From assembly GCF_001640805.2 (NCBI RefSeq), contig NC_066838.1, positions 18,906,749-18,970,748 on the forward strand: a stretch of 64,000 bases of DNA, read 5' to 3'. This DNA is from Lates calcarifer (taxonomy: Eukaryota; Chordata; Actinopteri; Centropomidae). Shown here one piece after another: positions 42,417 to 56,468 of this stretch; position 1 is the stretch's first letter, and each line of letters begins with the position of its first letter. The notes below the pieces were generated by a model. That model made no database searches and was not told the origin of the DNA. It saw only the letters and a program-made list of their open reading frames with translations. The translations under genes and the position numbers were made by a program.

Positions 42417-45400
42417 CTGCATCACAACAAAGAGCGAAATGAGTCATCAAGTGATTATTAAACTCTCATAATGTGTTTCACAGAGCAACACACCTTTCTG
42501 CATTATTAGTTTTCAGCCTCTATGCAAGGAACTAAACTCATACAGATCCCACGGCCAGCCTGCACCTATTGGTGCAATATGTACTGCGAGGTGTTTATTA
42601 TTCAAGGACCAGTCTGTGATATACAACCCTAGAGTTTAATAATTTTGTCCTGACACAATCTAAGAAACCTGATATTACATATTATTCACTGGAAACATGC
42701 ACAGGCACACAAACACACACGCAGCCAGGGCACCCGCACACACATTCATCACAGTCTGGCATTTCTAGCTACCACATACTCAAGGATTCCATTAGTGCTG
42801 CCACAGGGAGCGCTATGCATTCTGTTTGGCAGAATTGGACTGCTTCAAAAGAGAAATTTAAATTCAATATTTCGGGGTGGGAGAAATGAAATCAACATAT
42901 ATTTACTGTTAACTTTGACAGTCAGGTGGTGATTTGTACAGACTTGCTGGAGCCATGCTGGGAATACAGACGAGTTATGAACAAAAATGACAATTAGCTA
43001 GGTAAGTGAAAATATGAAGCTGTAATTGTGGTGTAATTAGGGAAGCAACAACAGGCAACATAACAATAAACACATTTTGAAGGGGGAAAAATGGGCAAGA
43101 GGAAAATAACAGTCTCACATCCAGGGTGCACATGAGAAAAGAATTATTTAATAACTGTGGGAAATGGGAGACAGAATGTTTTCTAAGAAATAGGCCCGTA
43201 TTTTTGGTTCAGCTTTTCTGGCCAGATAGACAGCTAATAGGTGCATTAAGTGCACTGCTAGGCCTGCGATTTGCACTGAAGTGCTGTGTAATTGGGACTC
43301 ATCTGGAGGAATTTTTCAATTTGGTGCCCAAATAGAATCCAAACCTCCAAGCATACCATCTCTGTCCATGAACTCCATGACAACCCATGAACATCAGGTG
43401 GTGTATCAAAATGACTCAATCATGCTCTTACTCCAGTATGCAGGCACATACTGTTCGCACACATATGAACACGCTCAGGAACGGCCAACCTCTCTTCTAA
43501 TCATTGACTATTTCAGTGGAGATCCTGAGTGCACCAGAAGAGTAGGACTGTCCAAAGCTGTCTCCATCTTTCACCGCTCAAGGAACCAATTTAGCCACAC
43601 TTTTGACACACCAGGAATTCTGCCCTGCTGAGAAAAGAGCTCGAGCAACTAACAAGGACAAGGGAAGGACATACAGTATTAGACAGGTGTCATCCTGACT
43701 CTTCCTACTGGTGGAATAAAAAACCTGTCACCATCGCTGACACAGCTATTATCACTGTTTTTCTTCTCTTGCTCCTCATCAGCATCAGCATCAGCATCAA
43801 CATCATCATCATCAGCTCTTCTTTCAGAAAGATATGACCGAGGTGCATCTTTCTAATCAAACAAAGGACAATCAGTTATAGACACTTTAGCTGTAGGAAT
43901 GCAAGAGGAGCTGTCACAACAGCCCACTAATGCTATTTTGTGCATGTCTGTATATGTGTTTTCTTTGGGAATAGCGGGAGGAGAACGTCAGAATGCTCTG
44001 CGCATATCTCAGCGAATTACTGCTGACAGCTATGATAATTAACGAGCTGCAGGCATCGACTGCTACTACTTCAAAGAAACTCTACCCTGTTAAACACCAA
44101 CAAACTAACAAACATCCAGCTAGCAACTCAGTTGAACTCTCAATGTACTGCCATTACCCTCCTGTACAGGCAAAGCAAAGAGACTACAGCACGCTGACTC
44201 CATCTACCTCTCCTGTCGCATTAGAAAATACAAGCAATTACTACATATCCGCCTGCCAAACTGTCTCCCCCTCTCATTCATCCCCCTGTTCTCCTCCCCT
44301 CTTCTTGTCTCTCCATTCCTCTGCCCTCCCTTCTCCTTCTCTCATCTCCTCTCTTCCTCTCATCTCTCCCCTCTGCTGTCTTCTCTCATCACTCTCTCTC
44401 TCCCTCTCTTTCTTCGCTTCAGGTCTCCGTGGGGACAGAAGCCATGCATGAAAAATGAAATTACTTCAATCCGTTGGCCTTGGCAGTGGTGTATAAATCC
44501 TCACCAGTTAGGAAGTGATAGCTCCCCATAATTTCATTTGGGTTTTCCCCGCCCCCCTGATTTCCTACCCGTTTCCAAGTCGCCCTGCTTGGGGGGGGCA
44601 AAGAGATTCAGCTGCATGTCTCCACAGTCATTCCAGCCAATTAGCTCTCCCTCCACAATGTTCATGTAGACGTTTTTAAAACTGTTGAGGGACGGCGCCA
44701 GAATCCTTTTCTCATCTGTTTCTACCAAATATCTTTGCATGGCTGCATGTGCGCGCATATTCACATTCAAGTGTGCACAACTGTGCTTTCTTCTGCTATG
44801 AAAGACTTTGTTTATTCCAAAGATTGATTTCAAGAAAGGATTATACTTCAGCATTGTTTCACCTCCAGTTCTCACATTAAGCTTGTTTGGACAGTTGAGA
44901 GCTGATAATGACCAAGGGATGACAAACTGCCACTGCCATGATGTCTGGATCGTGATTGATTGTGATGTTTGTAATAAATCACATGCATATATACATGGTT
45001 GTGCATTAAGAGATCCAATAATGGTTGTCAAGGAAATGAATCAGCTAGCTGTTGTTGAATGTTATCAGTCTCATCCTTTTATCACAGAATATTGTGACAG
45101 GCAGGATGTCATTTCAATAGTAAGCAGCTCTTACTGTCATTTTGCCATTTTAGCTTCAGAAAGGGAGTGAATGTGTTGAAAAAAGCCCAGCATGAGACGA
45201 ACACGAAGAGCTGCTCATAACTGTATCAGTACTTTTTATTTCCTTTAATGAAGAGAGGGAAACTCTCTCTCTCCCTCTCTGTGTGTCTCTTGTTACACCA
45301 CTATCTTGCAGCTCACATGGGACACACAATACACACACGCACATAAAATGTCTCCATTGGGTAATAAACAACAAAGGAATTCATTTTCAAGAGCGCAAAT

Positions 45401-46549
45401 GATAATCAAAAACAGTTTTTCAGTTTTTTCTCTCTTTGACTTTTTCTTTACTCCCTCTGATTTTCCCTCTATTGTCTTGATAATGTGTGTGTGTGTGCGT
45501 GCGTATGTGTCTGTAGGGGAGAGAGAGTGGACGAGAAGCGCTCAGCCAAGAGAGATTGATAGTGAGAGTGAGGAGAGACAGAGGCAGCGAGAGAGAAAGT
45601 CATGACTGTATCATTCGGCATCAGAAACCAGACACTGTCTAAATGACCTATTTGTCGACGGATCAAAGCAATTCCCTTCATTACTGACAACTTGTCTGGT
45701 TCTTAAGGAGATCTTATCAGTGAGCTTAGCTCCCTTCTGCCAGGCAAAACTGAATCAAATGAGAAATTATCATGCCACTGGGTCTTTGGGGAAAACAGAG
45801 GAGAGGAGATGAAGAGAGGGGAATGAATAACACAGAGGCGCCGTTCTACCACCACAGTCACTGGGGTGCAAAGGAATTAATTTCCACTTAAAAATTCATG
45901 TAAACTAACACTTTAAAAAGTACCAACTACTATACTTAGATATATGACTGCTGTAGAAATTACTGACATATTTCAATGATACGAAGAGATACATTCAAAA
46001 CATCAATTCAAATTGCAAGTAGATAGTTATGTAACTTCTATCAAATATATTAGATCCATGTAGATCCACCTCAATAAACATGCATGGGATTAGAAAAAAA
46101 TACTAGAAATACCTCTACATATAGTAGAAAACAAAGTGAGTACACACCAGGCAATATCACTAAACTGTACCATTTTACAATAATTGTATTATTTTTTAGT
46201 TGAAGTGTAGGGCATTTGATCTTATGTAATATTCAAAACAAACAGGTTAGACAACACTGAAAATATGAGGCCCAAACTAAAACCTCAAAGCAAAAATATA
46301 CAGTGGTCACAAGAGTATAGTCATGTAGAGCATCATGACTCCACATGGTAAAAGAACCTGCCTGAATAAGCATGAAAACCAGATTGTGAGACTTATAAAT
46401 ATGGGAGAAGGTACAATAGTGTATTAGTAGGCTACTGAACACTGTCACAGCAATGGAGATATAGACAGAGGCATACTACCAATAACAGAAGGCGTAGTGG
46501 CTGACCTCGAAAAATGACACCATGCAACCTTGCATTGAAAAGCAGAATG

Positions 46550-46930
46550 GGTGAGTGCCTCTGACTTGGAACACGGATTATCTGTGAAATTGGTGTTTCA
46601 GAGACTGATCAGACAGTCTGAACGACATTGCATGACGTCGACCTCCATGGACGACATTCAAGAAGAGAACCGTTGCTCACAAAATGTCACAAAACTGCAA
46701 GAAGAGGTACGTGAAAAGAGGCCTGATGAATGTTGGCTGCGCATTGTTTGGTCAGAATATATTTGGATCAGATGGGATCAAGCATATTTAGTCTGGATTT
46801 GGCCTGAAACACCACAGTGCTGACTGTGAAACATGGAGGTGGGAGTGGGCTGATATGGTGCTACATGAGTGCAAAAGCTGTAGGAGAATTGACATTTGTA
46901 TACGCAAATATTGAACAAAAAAATTAAGTA
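46550..46930 (+). mobile_element. Tc1/mariner-like fossil, second copy
   Basis: This is the copy of the fossil at 20150-20530, with the same VKHGGGS and MSAKAVGELTF blocks. It differs by two one-base indels upstream of these blocks and one substitution in the HC/RC codon near 46672. Confidence 0.75.
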
Positions 46931-47930
46931 CTGGCATCTGGCACTAGTTTCTATTAAACTGTTAATTTCACTGTTCTGTTAAACCTGGGAATGTCTGCTC
47001 TTTAAAATGTGAATATTAATTTTAATTTCCCACACCTGGGCCAGGACTGCACCAAACAGGCTGGGGTACAGTTTTGTGTATCTATTAGAGTTCATTTTTC
47101 AAGTTATTTCATGTTGTTTTTCATAGATGTAGTTATGTTATTGTGTTACTGTTATTGTGGTGCACCCTTGTGTTAGGCTAGCCAGTGTGCATGTTCCCTT
47201 GTTCTACTATGTTGACTTCTTTAAGGGCCCAATTTAGTTAGAATTCACTTTTACTTTTCTCTTTTTTGGTGGAAACAACAACCCACTTCCTCTAAATCTA
47301 AAAAAAATGTAATCTCAAACATTTCTACCAACTTGAGTTAGCCTGGCTAGTCTTGGCTGACTCTATTTTTGAGGTCTTTCAAGTTCAAACCCAGGCAGTG
47401 GTGGGCTTCTCTGCTTTGTGTGATACCAGAGTGTTCCTGAGCATATTACCATTGCATTTGTTTGCCTCAGCATTCAAGCTTTTCCTCCACCCACGCAACT
47501 CTCACCATGGCAGATTAGGAGAGAAGGCGCTATATGTAAACAAAGGGGAGGAACATGAAGATGCTTAGAGCTCCAGTATATACAATTCAAAATAGAATTT
47601 GCTGTGTTCACAGACACTGTCTGTGCCAGTGTACTTGTTACATTTGCAGGTCTATCCTCCTTGCTAGAGGGTGGAATTGCTGTGAAAGTGATGATGCCGG
47701 AAAAAGAAGATGAAAAGAAGAGGTTGGTGAAGAACCAGCTGTGGTATTGTTTTTACCAAACCAAACATGGAGAATTGAGAGATTATTACATTAAGGTGGT
47801 GAACCAGTGAGATTAATGCTCTTACACAATGAGTGACCCTTTGTATTTTAAACTTCCTATCCATCCAACAATTATGTTCAAAAGCAGAAACAATTTGCTA
47901 TGTGTCATTAAAAGCCAACAACTCTGATTT

Positions 47931-47955
47931 ATATATATATATATATCTACACACA

Positions 47956-47993
<38 letters not shown>

Positions 47994-48008
47994 TGTGTGT
48001 GTGTGTTA
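47931..48008 (+). repeat. (TA)n/(TG)n microsatellite, second copy
   Basis: The same inverted flanks (ACACACACGC at 47949-47958, GCGTGTGTGT at 47991-48000) enclose 32 bp of AT, six fewer than in the first copy. Confidence 0.9.
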
Positions 48009-50828
48009 GGGATTATTTTTTGAAGTTGATCGAGCCAGTTTAAGTTGATTAGTCGATTAGTTGAGACGTCGTTGTTAATTGTTATTGCTACTTTCTCTGC
48101 TTCCATCAGACTCTTTTTCAGAGCTGTGGCTGCATACTGTCTGAAATCATTTAAGTCACCAAAGCTATTTGCTATTTGTTCATGTCCTTTGCTGTCAACA
48201 TGAGCATTTAGGTACAACAAATCCACAGTGTTTTCCACCAGTGGGGGCTGTCGGCCGAATGGCCAGACATTAAAACATTTTCACCTGACTACTTTCTGAA
48301 TGTTTCAAGTCACGTCACTTTATATATTGTTATAACACCAGTCTTAAACCAGACGTCTGGATCTTCAGTAAAAAGAGAAACAAGTTGCAAACAGACGCTC
48401 TCAATGTCCCGTGTCTGCGTCCCAGAGAACAATGATTTTTTAAATATGAAACGGCTTAATTCAATGAGCCAATGAGACAGTTTTTCAGACTCATCTGAAA
48501 ATTTAAATATAATGATATGTATATATAATGACATGATAAGTGTACAGGAAAAAGTTGTTTTAGTTTAGTCAATGTTTGTACCTCTTTGAAGTTGGCACCT
48601 TGTATGATCAGGATATTAATAAAACCAATTTGATTTGTTTGTGCATTTTTATGCAGGCAATAAAATAAAATTAAATTAGATTTATTCTCCCACCATTTTT
48701 GAGAAATTAAGCATTGCATATTTAAGGCCTCAGAAGCCTATTAACATCCAAATAATATCAATGTGGTAACTTATTCATTCACACAATTAACAGTAATAAC
48801 AGTAACAGAAATTCTAACTTCATTAATTCATTCATTAATTCATTAAATCAGCGGTGTGTTGCTGCTGAATGCACATTGGGGAAACACTGACTGATCTGAC
48901 TGAACAGTCTAGATAATATAGATTGCTGTGTATTCAAGAAGTTGAAAGTCAGAGGATTTTTTTGGGGGTTCAAGTCAACAATGAGTCATTGTTCTTGATT
49001 TTCTACTCATTACATGCCTTTGTTTAAAAAAAAAAGTGCTAAAGGGGAGAGAAGATCCGCTCACACTGTTCACACACTGGTTACATTAAAAAAAAAAAGG
49101 TATTTGGAATTATGGCCTAATCTTAACTCTCTCCTACACTGAACCGAGTCAGTCAGAGCAGATTCAGAATCACAATAGTCATATTCAGTTATACAAAAAC
49201 AAAGGCCACATGTGGTGGATGAGTTTCTGACATTCTATCTGCACTGCATACAACTTAAAACCAAGCACAGATTTGTTAACCAAGAACATCCTTAATGCTC
49301 ATGACTTCTTTTGTTATTCTACTTATTTCATTTTCCTGAAACACATGACATAAGACTGAAGATATATCATATGTGGCCTGGATGTGGCTGAGGGTGGTTT
49401 CAATAAGAAAACAAACTGGCCACATGTTGCTGTTCGTGAAAGAGAATTGTGAAAACATTAACCATATTAAAACGTATTGTTAAAAATACTGTTGAGAACA
49501 GTTTCTTGAAATCACTTTGCATTCAGTTGAACAAAACCTTCAATTTCAAACACATTAAAAGGAAGGTGTCCTTTCAACTTGAATCGTCTCACAGCTTTGT
49601 GCATTATATCTTCCAGACAGCTTGAGACGACTGATGTGATGACGACTGTGTGAGGCTCTGTTGAATGAAAAGTCTTTTTTTTACTGAAGAGGTTTAGAAA
49701 TTAGAGAAAGGAAAAAAACAAAACAAAACAAATAACACAGCCAAGAAATATACACTATGACCACATGCATCTAGCACTCATAATAATTAAGGTATGAATA
49801 TTGTAAGAATGAAAAACCGAGAGCAAAACTGTAAACACAGCAAAAACCAAAAACACCCTCTTGAAATGGAGAGAAAGTGAAATCAGCTGCATTGAGTTCC
49901 AGAAAACGCTCAAAGGAAAAAGTATTACTATTTGGCTTAAGCATGTCACGCGCAAGCAAAAAAGAAACATATAAGACATGGGCCTGCCATGAGCATGCCA
50001 ATTAGTGTTTCAGAGAATGACACTCATTCAGCGAGCAGTTGGACAGTATAAACAGTCTGTCACCTGCAGACAGTAAAGTCAGAGCAAACCCCTAAAGAGC
50101 TGAAAGCCAGGCCTTTCACAGCTTCAAAGCCCAACAAACAGGGATAGCTACTCCAAAGACAAATGCCGACAGGAACAAACAGAGAGATATGTTCCTTCAG
50201 CAGTACAGTAAAGCCTTACAGGCAGACAAGAAATACAGGTATTGGCCAACAGGTCAACAACAAACTGGTTAACACTGAAGAGAAAGAGCCTCTACAAGAG
50301 AAAGATTTTTAGGTGGCACTGCATATCACATACACAGTCCATCTGTCAAATGTACTCCGGTGAGTGCACAGAGATAAAAAGACACCTTGTGTGTTTTGCT
50401 GTGAGTCAGCAAAGTGTCTGCATTAAGAGCTTTCCCGTGGCCTTTTTAAAACACAGACTTAAAACTCAGGCTTTGATGTTGTGCATTGTATCTCTTCAAA
50501 AGGTAGGGCCGGATTGATGTTGAGTATCTCAGCCTGAAGTTAGGGTTTTTAAAAATGCACTTACAAACTAATGCATAAAACACAAACTGTGTAACATCCT
50601 GTATTCATTAGCTAGTGAGGATTGCACAGAGTCTGCATGAACAGATCTTCCCGTGGCTCCCTGTTTAAGAATGACGACGTCCAAATTAAGCTGATGGAAT
50701 CTGAATGTTATTCTGAATGTTTTCCCTTGCGTGTGAGTGCACACCCTATTGTGAAATGTCTAAACAAATACTGAATGGATGGGAATAAAATTGTGTATAG
50801 ACACCCACAGGATAAACTGTAATATCTT

Positions 50829-51221
50829 CATCCAGTGGCAGACTCAGATAAAAATTCAAATTTGTCATTTATGATCAAATACCTGCAAAACTAATGACAG
50901 TCCCATCTGCCTCATACTTTTTGTTATGGCAATTAACAAGTGTTAGCATGGTAACACACTAAACTACAGTGGTGAACACGATAAAAATATCTGTTAAACA
51001 TCAGCATATTGGCATTGTCACTATGTGCATGTTAGCACATAGCCTCAGGGCTGCTAACATGGCTGTAAATGATTTAAATGGAGGGCACTTTTCTAGTCTA
51101 TCTACCGCTCAAAGGCTTTATAGTGTATGACCCATTCACTCATTCACACATTCATTCATACAGTAATGGCGCAGCACCTGGAGCAGTTATGAGATAACCA
51201 CTATACCTCCTGAGCCATGCC
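50829..51221 (-). repeat. Teleost repeat plus degenerate SINE, second copy
   Basis: The counterpart of 24440-24832: the 'gctaacatgctgatg' type repeat followed by the SINE that has lost its B box (about 51070-51221). Differences are single substitutions only. Confidence 0.65.
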
Positions 51222-52114
51222 AAAATCTCCTCTTCTTCCTCCTCTTTTGCTTTGCAAAAAACTAAATTATGCACTCCCTGGTTGGAGCTAAGGATCTCTG
51301 CTAAGCCTAAGCTAGTCAGACCTCAGTTGTGTCCTCTGCTGCTCTGCTCAGTCACCTCTATTGTGTTTCAATATAGCCAAATTAATGATTTTGTTGTTTT
51401 GCACTGCGACATCAATCAAATCACTGTTATTATTGCAAATATGAACAGAATAAAAATAAATACAGCTTACCGCCAAACCTGTACTGTGTGATCAACTACA
51501 ATGAAATTTTAATTGAATAATCACAGAAATAGTTTGAGATGACTGAAAGTTGTCTTTTCAACTGCACTGCTGGTCACCAATTGTATGGACGTGCTTTTAT
51601 GCCGTTACCCATCTGCAAAATAGAAGGATGCCATTTTCTGATTTACTGAGGGGACAGAGAGGACAGAGGGGCAGAAAGATGCATTTTCAGATTTATCCAG
51701 CTTAGCGAGCTGTGTGAGTGTGTGACAGAATAAAATGTAGCATGCTCCGTGTTTTTTTAATGTCATTTGAATGATGGCTACAGTAGAGGTGATGCAAGTA
51801 AGATTATTAAAATACCTTCCTCCACATTAGTGAAAATAACATGGAGTAATGGAAGTTAAGCAGTGAATGACTTTTCCAATTACTGCAGTGAGAAAGGAGT
51901 CTGGTCTTTAATAGTGCAGGCTTATGGCAAATTAGAGGTGCTATTCTCCCTAGAGGTAACAATGGAATGACTCGCCCTCCGCACTCCCTTCTTCCAGGCA
52001 GGGAGAATGAAAATAAGGCAGCCATTGTAATGGCAGACAAAGAGCGGTCGCACCCCTTAGCTTTGGCTTAGCAGGGTTAGAGTGTGAGGGCTGCCATCTC
52101 ACTATTACCCATCG

Positions 52115-52153
<39 letters not shown>

Positions 52154-55100
52154 ACTCTCTTTCATTAGGGGATTGATTAAATTGTGAAATCGGGAGTGTG
52201 ATGGATGCATGAATGACTTTTCCAGTCGCTCCCCTAGGCTTTGACAAGGACAATATCAAGGACCCCCTGTTATTCCCTCTTCCTCCCTCGTCCCTTCATC
52301 CCCAGGAAACCCAATCTGGGTAATTAGAGTAAAGAGTGTTGGAGACTTGTAGGGGGAGAGAGAAGCAGAGAGCGAGAGGGAGACAGGGTGACAGTGGCAT
52401 GAAATCTGCTGCTATAGCATTTTTCCCAGCCATTTACCCACCCCCTCCCAAACTCCATACATACACACACACTTTTGCACCGTCCACCTTTCATACGCCA
52501 CTATCTCCCTCTTCTGCCACCCCCCCCACCCTTCTTCTTTTTCTTCTCACTTTCTAAATCCATCAGGCAGCAGTGAAGACGAGAAATGCAGACTAGAGGG
52601 AAAATGGAGGGAGGAAAAGAGAGAGGAGAGTAAGGGGGGAATGAAAGTGGCTGTGAATTGACTGCATCAGCAGAACTCTGTAGCAGGCCATGAGCCTTTT
52701 GGCTGGAAACCTGGAAACAGGAAGTGTAGAGAAGTTGCCAGGACTTGTTTGCTTGGACATCCATTTGGCAGGATGGATGTACAGTAAAACATGAGAAAGA
52801 GGATGAAGTTTTTCCCCCCTGACCAGACATGTGACCTTTGTGGAGTCCTGTGCTGCTGGAATGAATTTGTCTTCCATTGTCTTTTTCAATCTAGTCAAGA
52901 GAAACATGCAGTTACATCACTGCACAGACACATTTCCAGTGGACACAGCTGAAGGGCTGTTTGAAGGGGAAAGCATACAGCACATTCCTCCAAGCCGACA
53001 GGGACAAACACTTCGGAAGTATCATGAGGTAAACAGATGTCTAAGGACCCAGATGTGAGTGCGAAGGCGAAGGAGGAAAGGTGTTGTTGGTTGAGGCAGG
53101 AGCGGTATGCACGTTTGATGTTGACTGGAAGCCTGACAAAATGGGCTGCTCCCTGCCAAGCCTACCCCTGCCAAGCACAGGCAGAAACTGAAGAGGGGCC
53201 GGACCTTGCCATGCTGCTGCTGGGTGTTTTGAAAAGTTGCATGCTCACTCATGTACATGCGCACAAACACAAAGACACACTTTGCTCAAACATGTACGCG
53301 CACGCAAACACACACATACGTGGTCCCGCCGCAGCCTCTAAGTGTGTGTCAGAATGTTTCCCAGGATGTTCTGGCTCCCACTAACCAAGTGAGGGATTCA
53401 GCTTGGCAAACTCCACCTCAGCAAGAGTCCAGCTGTCATCTTGACAAATGAACCTTGGAAGAGTGAGGAGGTGTGTGTGTGTATGTTTGTGCAGCTGTGC
53501 ATGTGTGTCTGTGGATTCACGCCTGTGTATCTTTGCTGGAGCATAAGCACATGTGTCATAAGGATGACATACAGATGGCTGGTGCGCATGTGGATTTTGC
53601 TTTTTCAGAGGCAGCTGACCTGTCACTTCATGATTGATACAGATCAGGAAATGGACCAGAACCAGCAGTGGTCAGTTTCTGTGAACCTCTTTCAAGTCCC
53701 AGCAGTCATCAGGAAAACATTGCTGAAAATATGGAAATGCCCCAGACGCCCTAGCCACTTGGCTTGACGGTGAGCCCTTTTTAAAATGACACTCACTACA
53801 TGGCAACCAGTACAAATCACCTTATATAAAGAAGCATTTTGCAAAGCCTCAGATGAACCATAACATCACCCGCTGTATGCTGCGATGCCAGGTGCTGTGC
53901 AAAGAGCTATGCATCACTCTGGTTTTATGAACAATGTGGGATGTTAAAGCTTTTATAGAGCGTTAGGAGGAAATGTTCTTTTCTCCTGAAAATGAAGAGC
54001 AAATAAAAATGTGTAAAGCAGCATCAGGGAGTATTGGCCAGAAATACTCATAAGTGAGAAACAGGGAGAAACCTGCAAAGTTAAAGGACAAGTTATAAAA
54101 TACAGCCAACTTTTTATCTGCCGCTAAACTGTTTATCTTAGGAGCTGTTTCATCTTGAGATGCTGTAAAGCATTTCATTGCACAGTGAGGAATTTTATTA
54201 TACACATACACGGTGGTGATGTGTGCTTGCTTTTACCAGTTCTTCATGTGCGCCTGTGTGTGCCCTTGCATGTCTGTGGGTATGTGTGCGGTTAGTGGGG
54301 TTTACCGTCATACAAAAACACGATCACCCCATGACAGTATGCATTATACTTGCATGAAAAGATTCTGACTGAGGCCTTTCATTGTAAATGACAACGCAAA
54401 TAGGATCAGATTATTCTGGTGCAGGCCTCAATTTTGATTTCCCTCACATTTTACCTCCAGGAAAGAAAGAACCAAAGAGGGGGAAAATGGAAAAATACAA
54501 GCACATTAAGTGAGATTAGAATTTTACATCACATGACTTGCATCTGAAAGCGCTTCAATTCAATTCAATCTCATGCCCTAGGACTTTTCCCCTCGCAATT
54601 ACTCTTTTCTTCCATTTCCTCTAAATGCTGTTGCTTCGTGTTGAATCAGATTGTATTTTGTCAGTCCTGTCTCTCAGGCAAACATGCAAACACTGCTGAG
54701 CAGAGGTGGGAGGAAAGGATTACCTGATGGGATGAACGCATCTTGTCTGTCTGTTTGTCTGTCTGCTTGATCTCCTCTACTGTCATTTTGTCTTTCAGTC
54801 TATCTGACTGCCAACCTGTCTGTCAACCTGTCCTTTCTATTTGACCGACCTCGTCTCATATCACCAACAATCACTGCCACCCACAACGCCCTCCCCCCAC
54901 CCCACTTCATCATCATACTCCCTATCTCCCAGAGTCTCCTTCCGAATATCTTTCTTCCAATTTCACTGCGCATTATTTTTTCATGTCTTCAGAGGAATAA
55001 ATTCTTGGCTCTCCTTCATCCTCCTGATCCACAGGGTCGCTGAGGCTAACCTCCAGGGGACCAGACAGAGGCTGTTTGTTAAGCTGTTATTTATCTCCTT

Positions 55101-56360
55101 CATAAAGTCCTCCTCATCTCCTATTAAAGAGCCCAGAACTGTTGCCCTTGACTCACACATAACTCTTGTGTCTTTTGGTGAGATGATTTACTGTTTAATT
55201 TAACACCAACTGAACCCAGGAGGGAGCCCGCCTGGTGCTGCCTGATGTCATATCAGAGAAGTATGCGTTGGGGCAGGGGGGGATTTGTGAACATGTGTGT
55301 GTGTGTTTGCGCTGTCTGTACGTGTATAAGTGAGTGGGTGGCTGATGCAGGATTTTTTGTTGTTTGTTTTGTTACTGTAAAGCCTTAGTAGTAGCAGCTC
55401 TGGGCCTGGCTGGTTGTGCACAGCAAGGCCGAGGCTGGGAAATGTTCCTCTTGAAAAATAAACCATAGCTGAGCATGTCTGATGAACATGTTTACCAGGA
55501 CTTCACACTGCTAATTTCAAAATAATGAGATATTAAACAGTGAAAATTACATTTCAGTCTCACTTCCCTGAACATAAGAGGAAACAAAGGCCAAATGCTG
55601 TTGACAAATACATGACTGTAGTAACAATTTGTTTTTCTCATCAATACCAGGAGATTAGGAGACTCCATTTCCTGGGGCTGATAAATGTAATTATATTGAT
55701 CTAATTTCATTAGAGGAAAGGAAATGCAGTTCATAAAGTATTTGTTATACCGTATGCCAAGACAAGGGAGTGGCTCTTAGGAAACTAGTGGATCATTGAG
55801 GGGAAACAAGTCAGGACTAAGCATAGAGAAAAAGACCTGTCAAAAGAATATCTAAAGCTATTCCCTTCCTTTTTTTTCACAAATGCCCTCCACCACCTCC
55901 TTGCATGAGATATTAATGCAGCCTTAGATGCTCACCTCCTTTCTTAAATACCTGAGTTTCACACTATTCAAAAGACGGTCAAATTGCTTTTATGGTCAAA
56001 TGTTTCATTAATGATGTGACCTGTCAAAGAGGACAGGAGTGAGTATGCTTCTCACAAAGACTCCATTAGCAAGAGTAACAATGTAAAGCACTCTCAGCTT
56101 CCTCTGGTGTTTTACCCGTGCCATCATAACTCAGGCTTGCCTATCCAGGTTTATCCCAGCTGTCACAAGAGCAGAGTTATTATGTCTGAATACTTCTATT
56201 TTACACTTGCATGTGCCAAGGTTGATGTACCTGTGCACGAAGAGCAGAGTTAATATCTGAGGTGATCATTTTTTAAATACATGTGTTATTTAACTGTACT
56301 ACTATACTACTATAACTGGACTCTGGATATCTGCACCAAAATTCACAACAATAAAGCCAA

Positions 56361-56365
56361 TAATT
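56361..56365 (+). repeat. Target-site duplication, left (TAATT)
   Basis: TAATT occurs once at the empty site in the first copy and on both sides of the insertion here (56361-56365 and 62816-62820). Because the element tail is itself T-rich, the true duplication could be AATT or ATT. Confidence 0.75.
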
Positions 56366-56366
56366 A

Positions 56367-56425
56367 GGGCCCGAGCAACGAGTTGCGTGGGCCCAACGGG
56401 GCCATGCAACGAGTTGCAAGGACCC
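56367..56425 (+). repeat. Element head: two tandem imperfect palindromes
   Basis: GGGCCC at 56367-56372 and 56389-56394 encloses GCAACGAGTTGC (56375-56386), itself an inverted repeat. A second, less perfect version at 56398-56425 has the same GCAACGAGTTGC core (56406-56417) between GGGGCC and GGACCC. The same head recurs at 56469 and 59206. Confidence 0.85.
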
Positions 56426-56447
56426 TCTTGTTTTCGGTCTGTTTATT

Positions 56448-56468
56448 ATTATTATTATTATTATTATT
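56448..56468 (+). repeat. (ATT)n tract of the outer element, interrupted by the inner insertion
   Basis: About seven ATT units, running directly into a new head (AGGGCCCGAGC) at 56469. The tract seems to resume at 60557. Confidence 0.8.

Noticed and set aside
41208..42425. Open frames of 405 and 374 residues spanning the gap
   Set aside because: They consist almost wholly of unknown residues from the N run; only the exon B fragment at the right edge is real.
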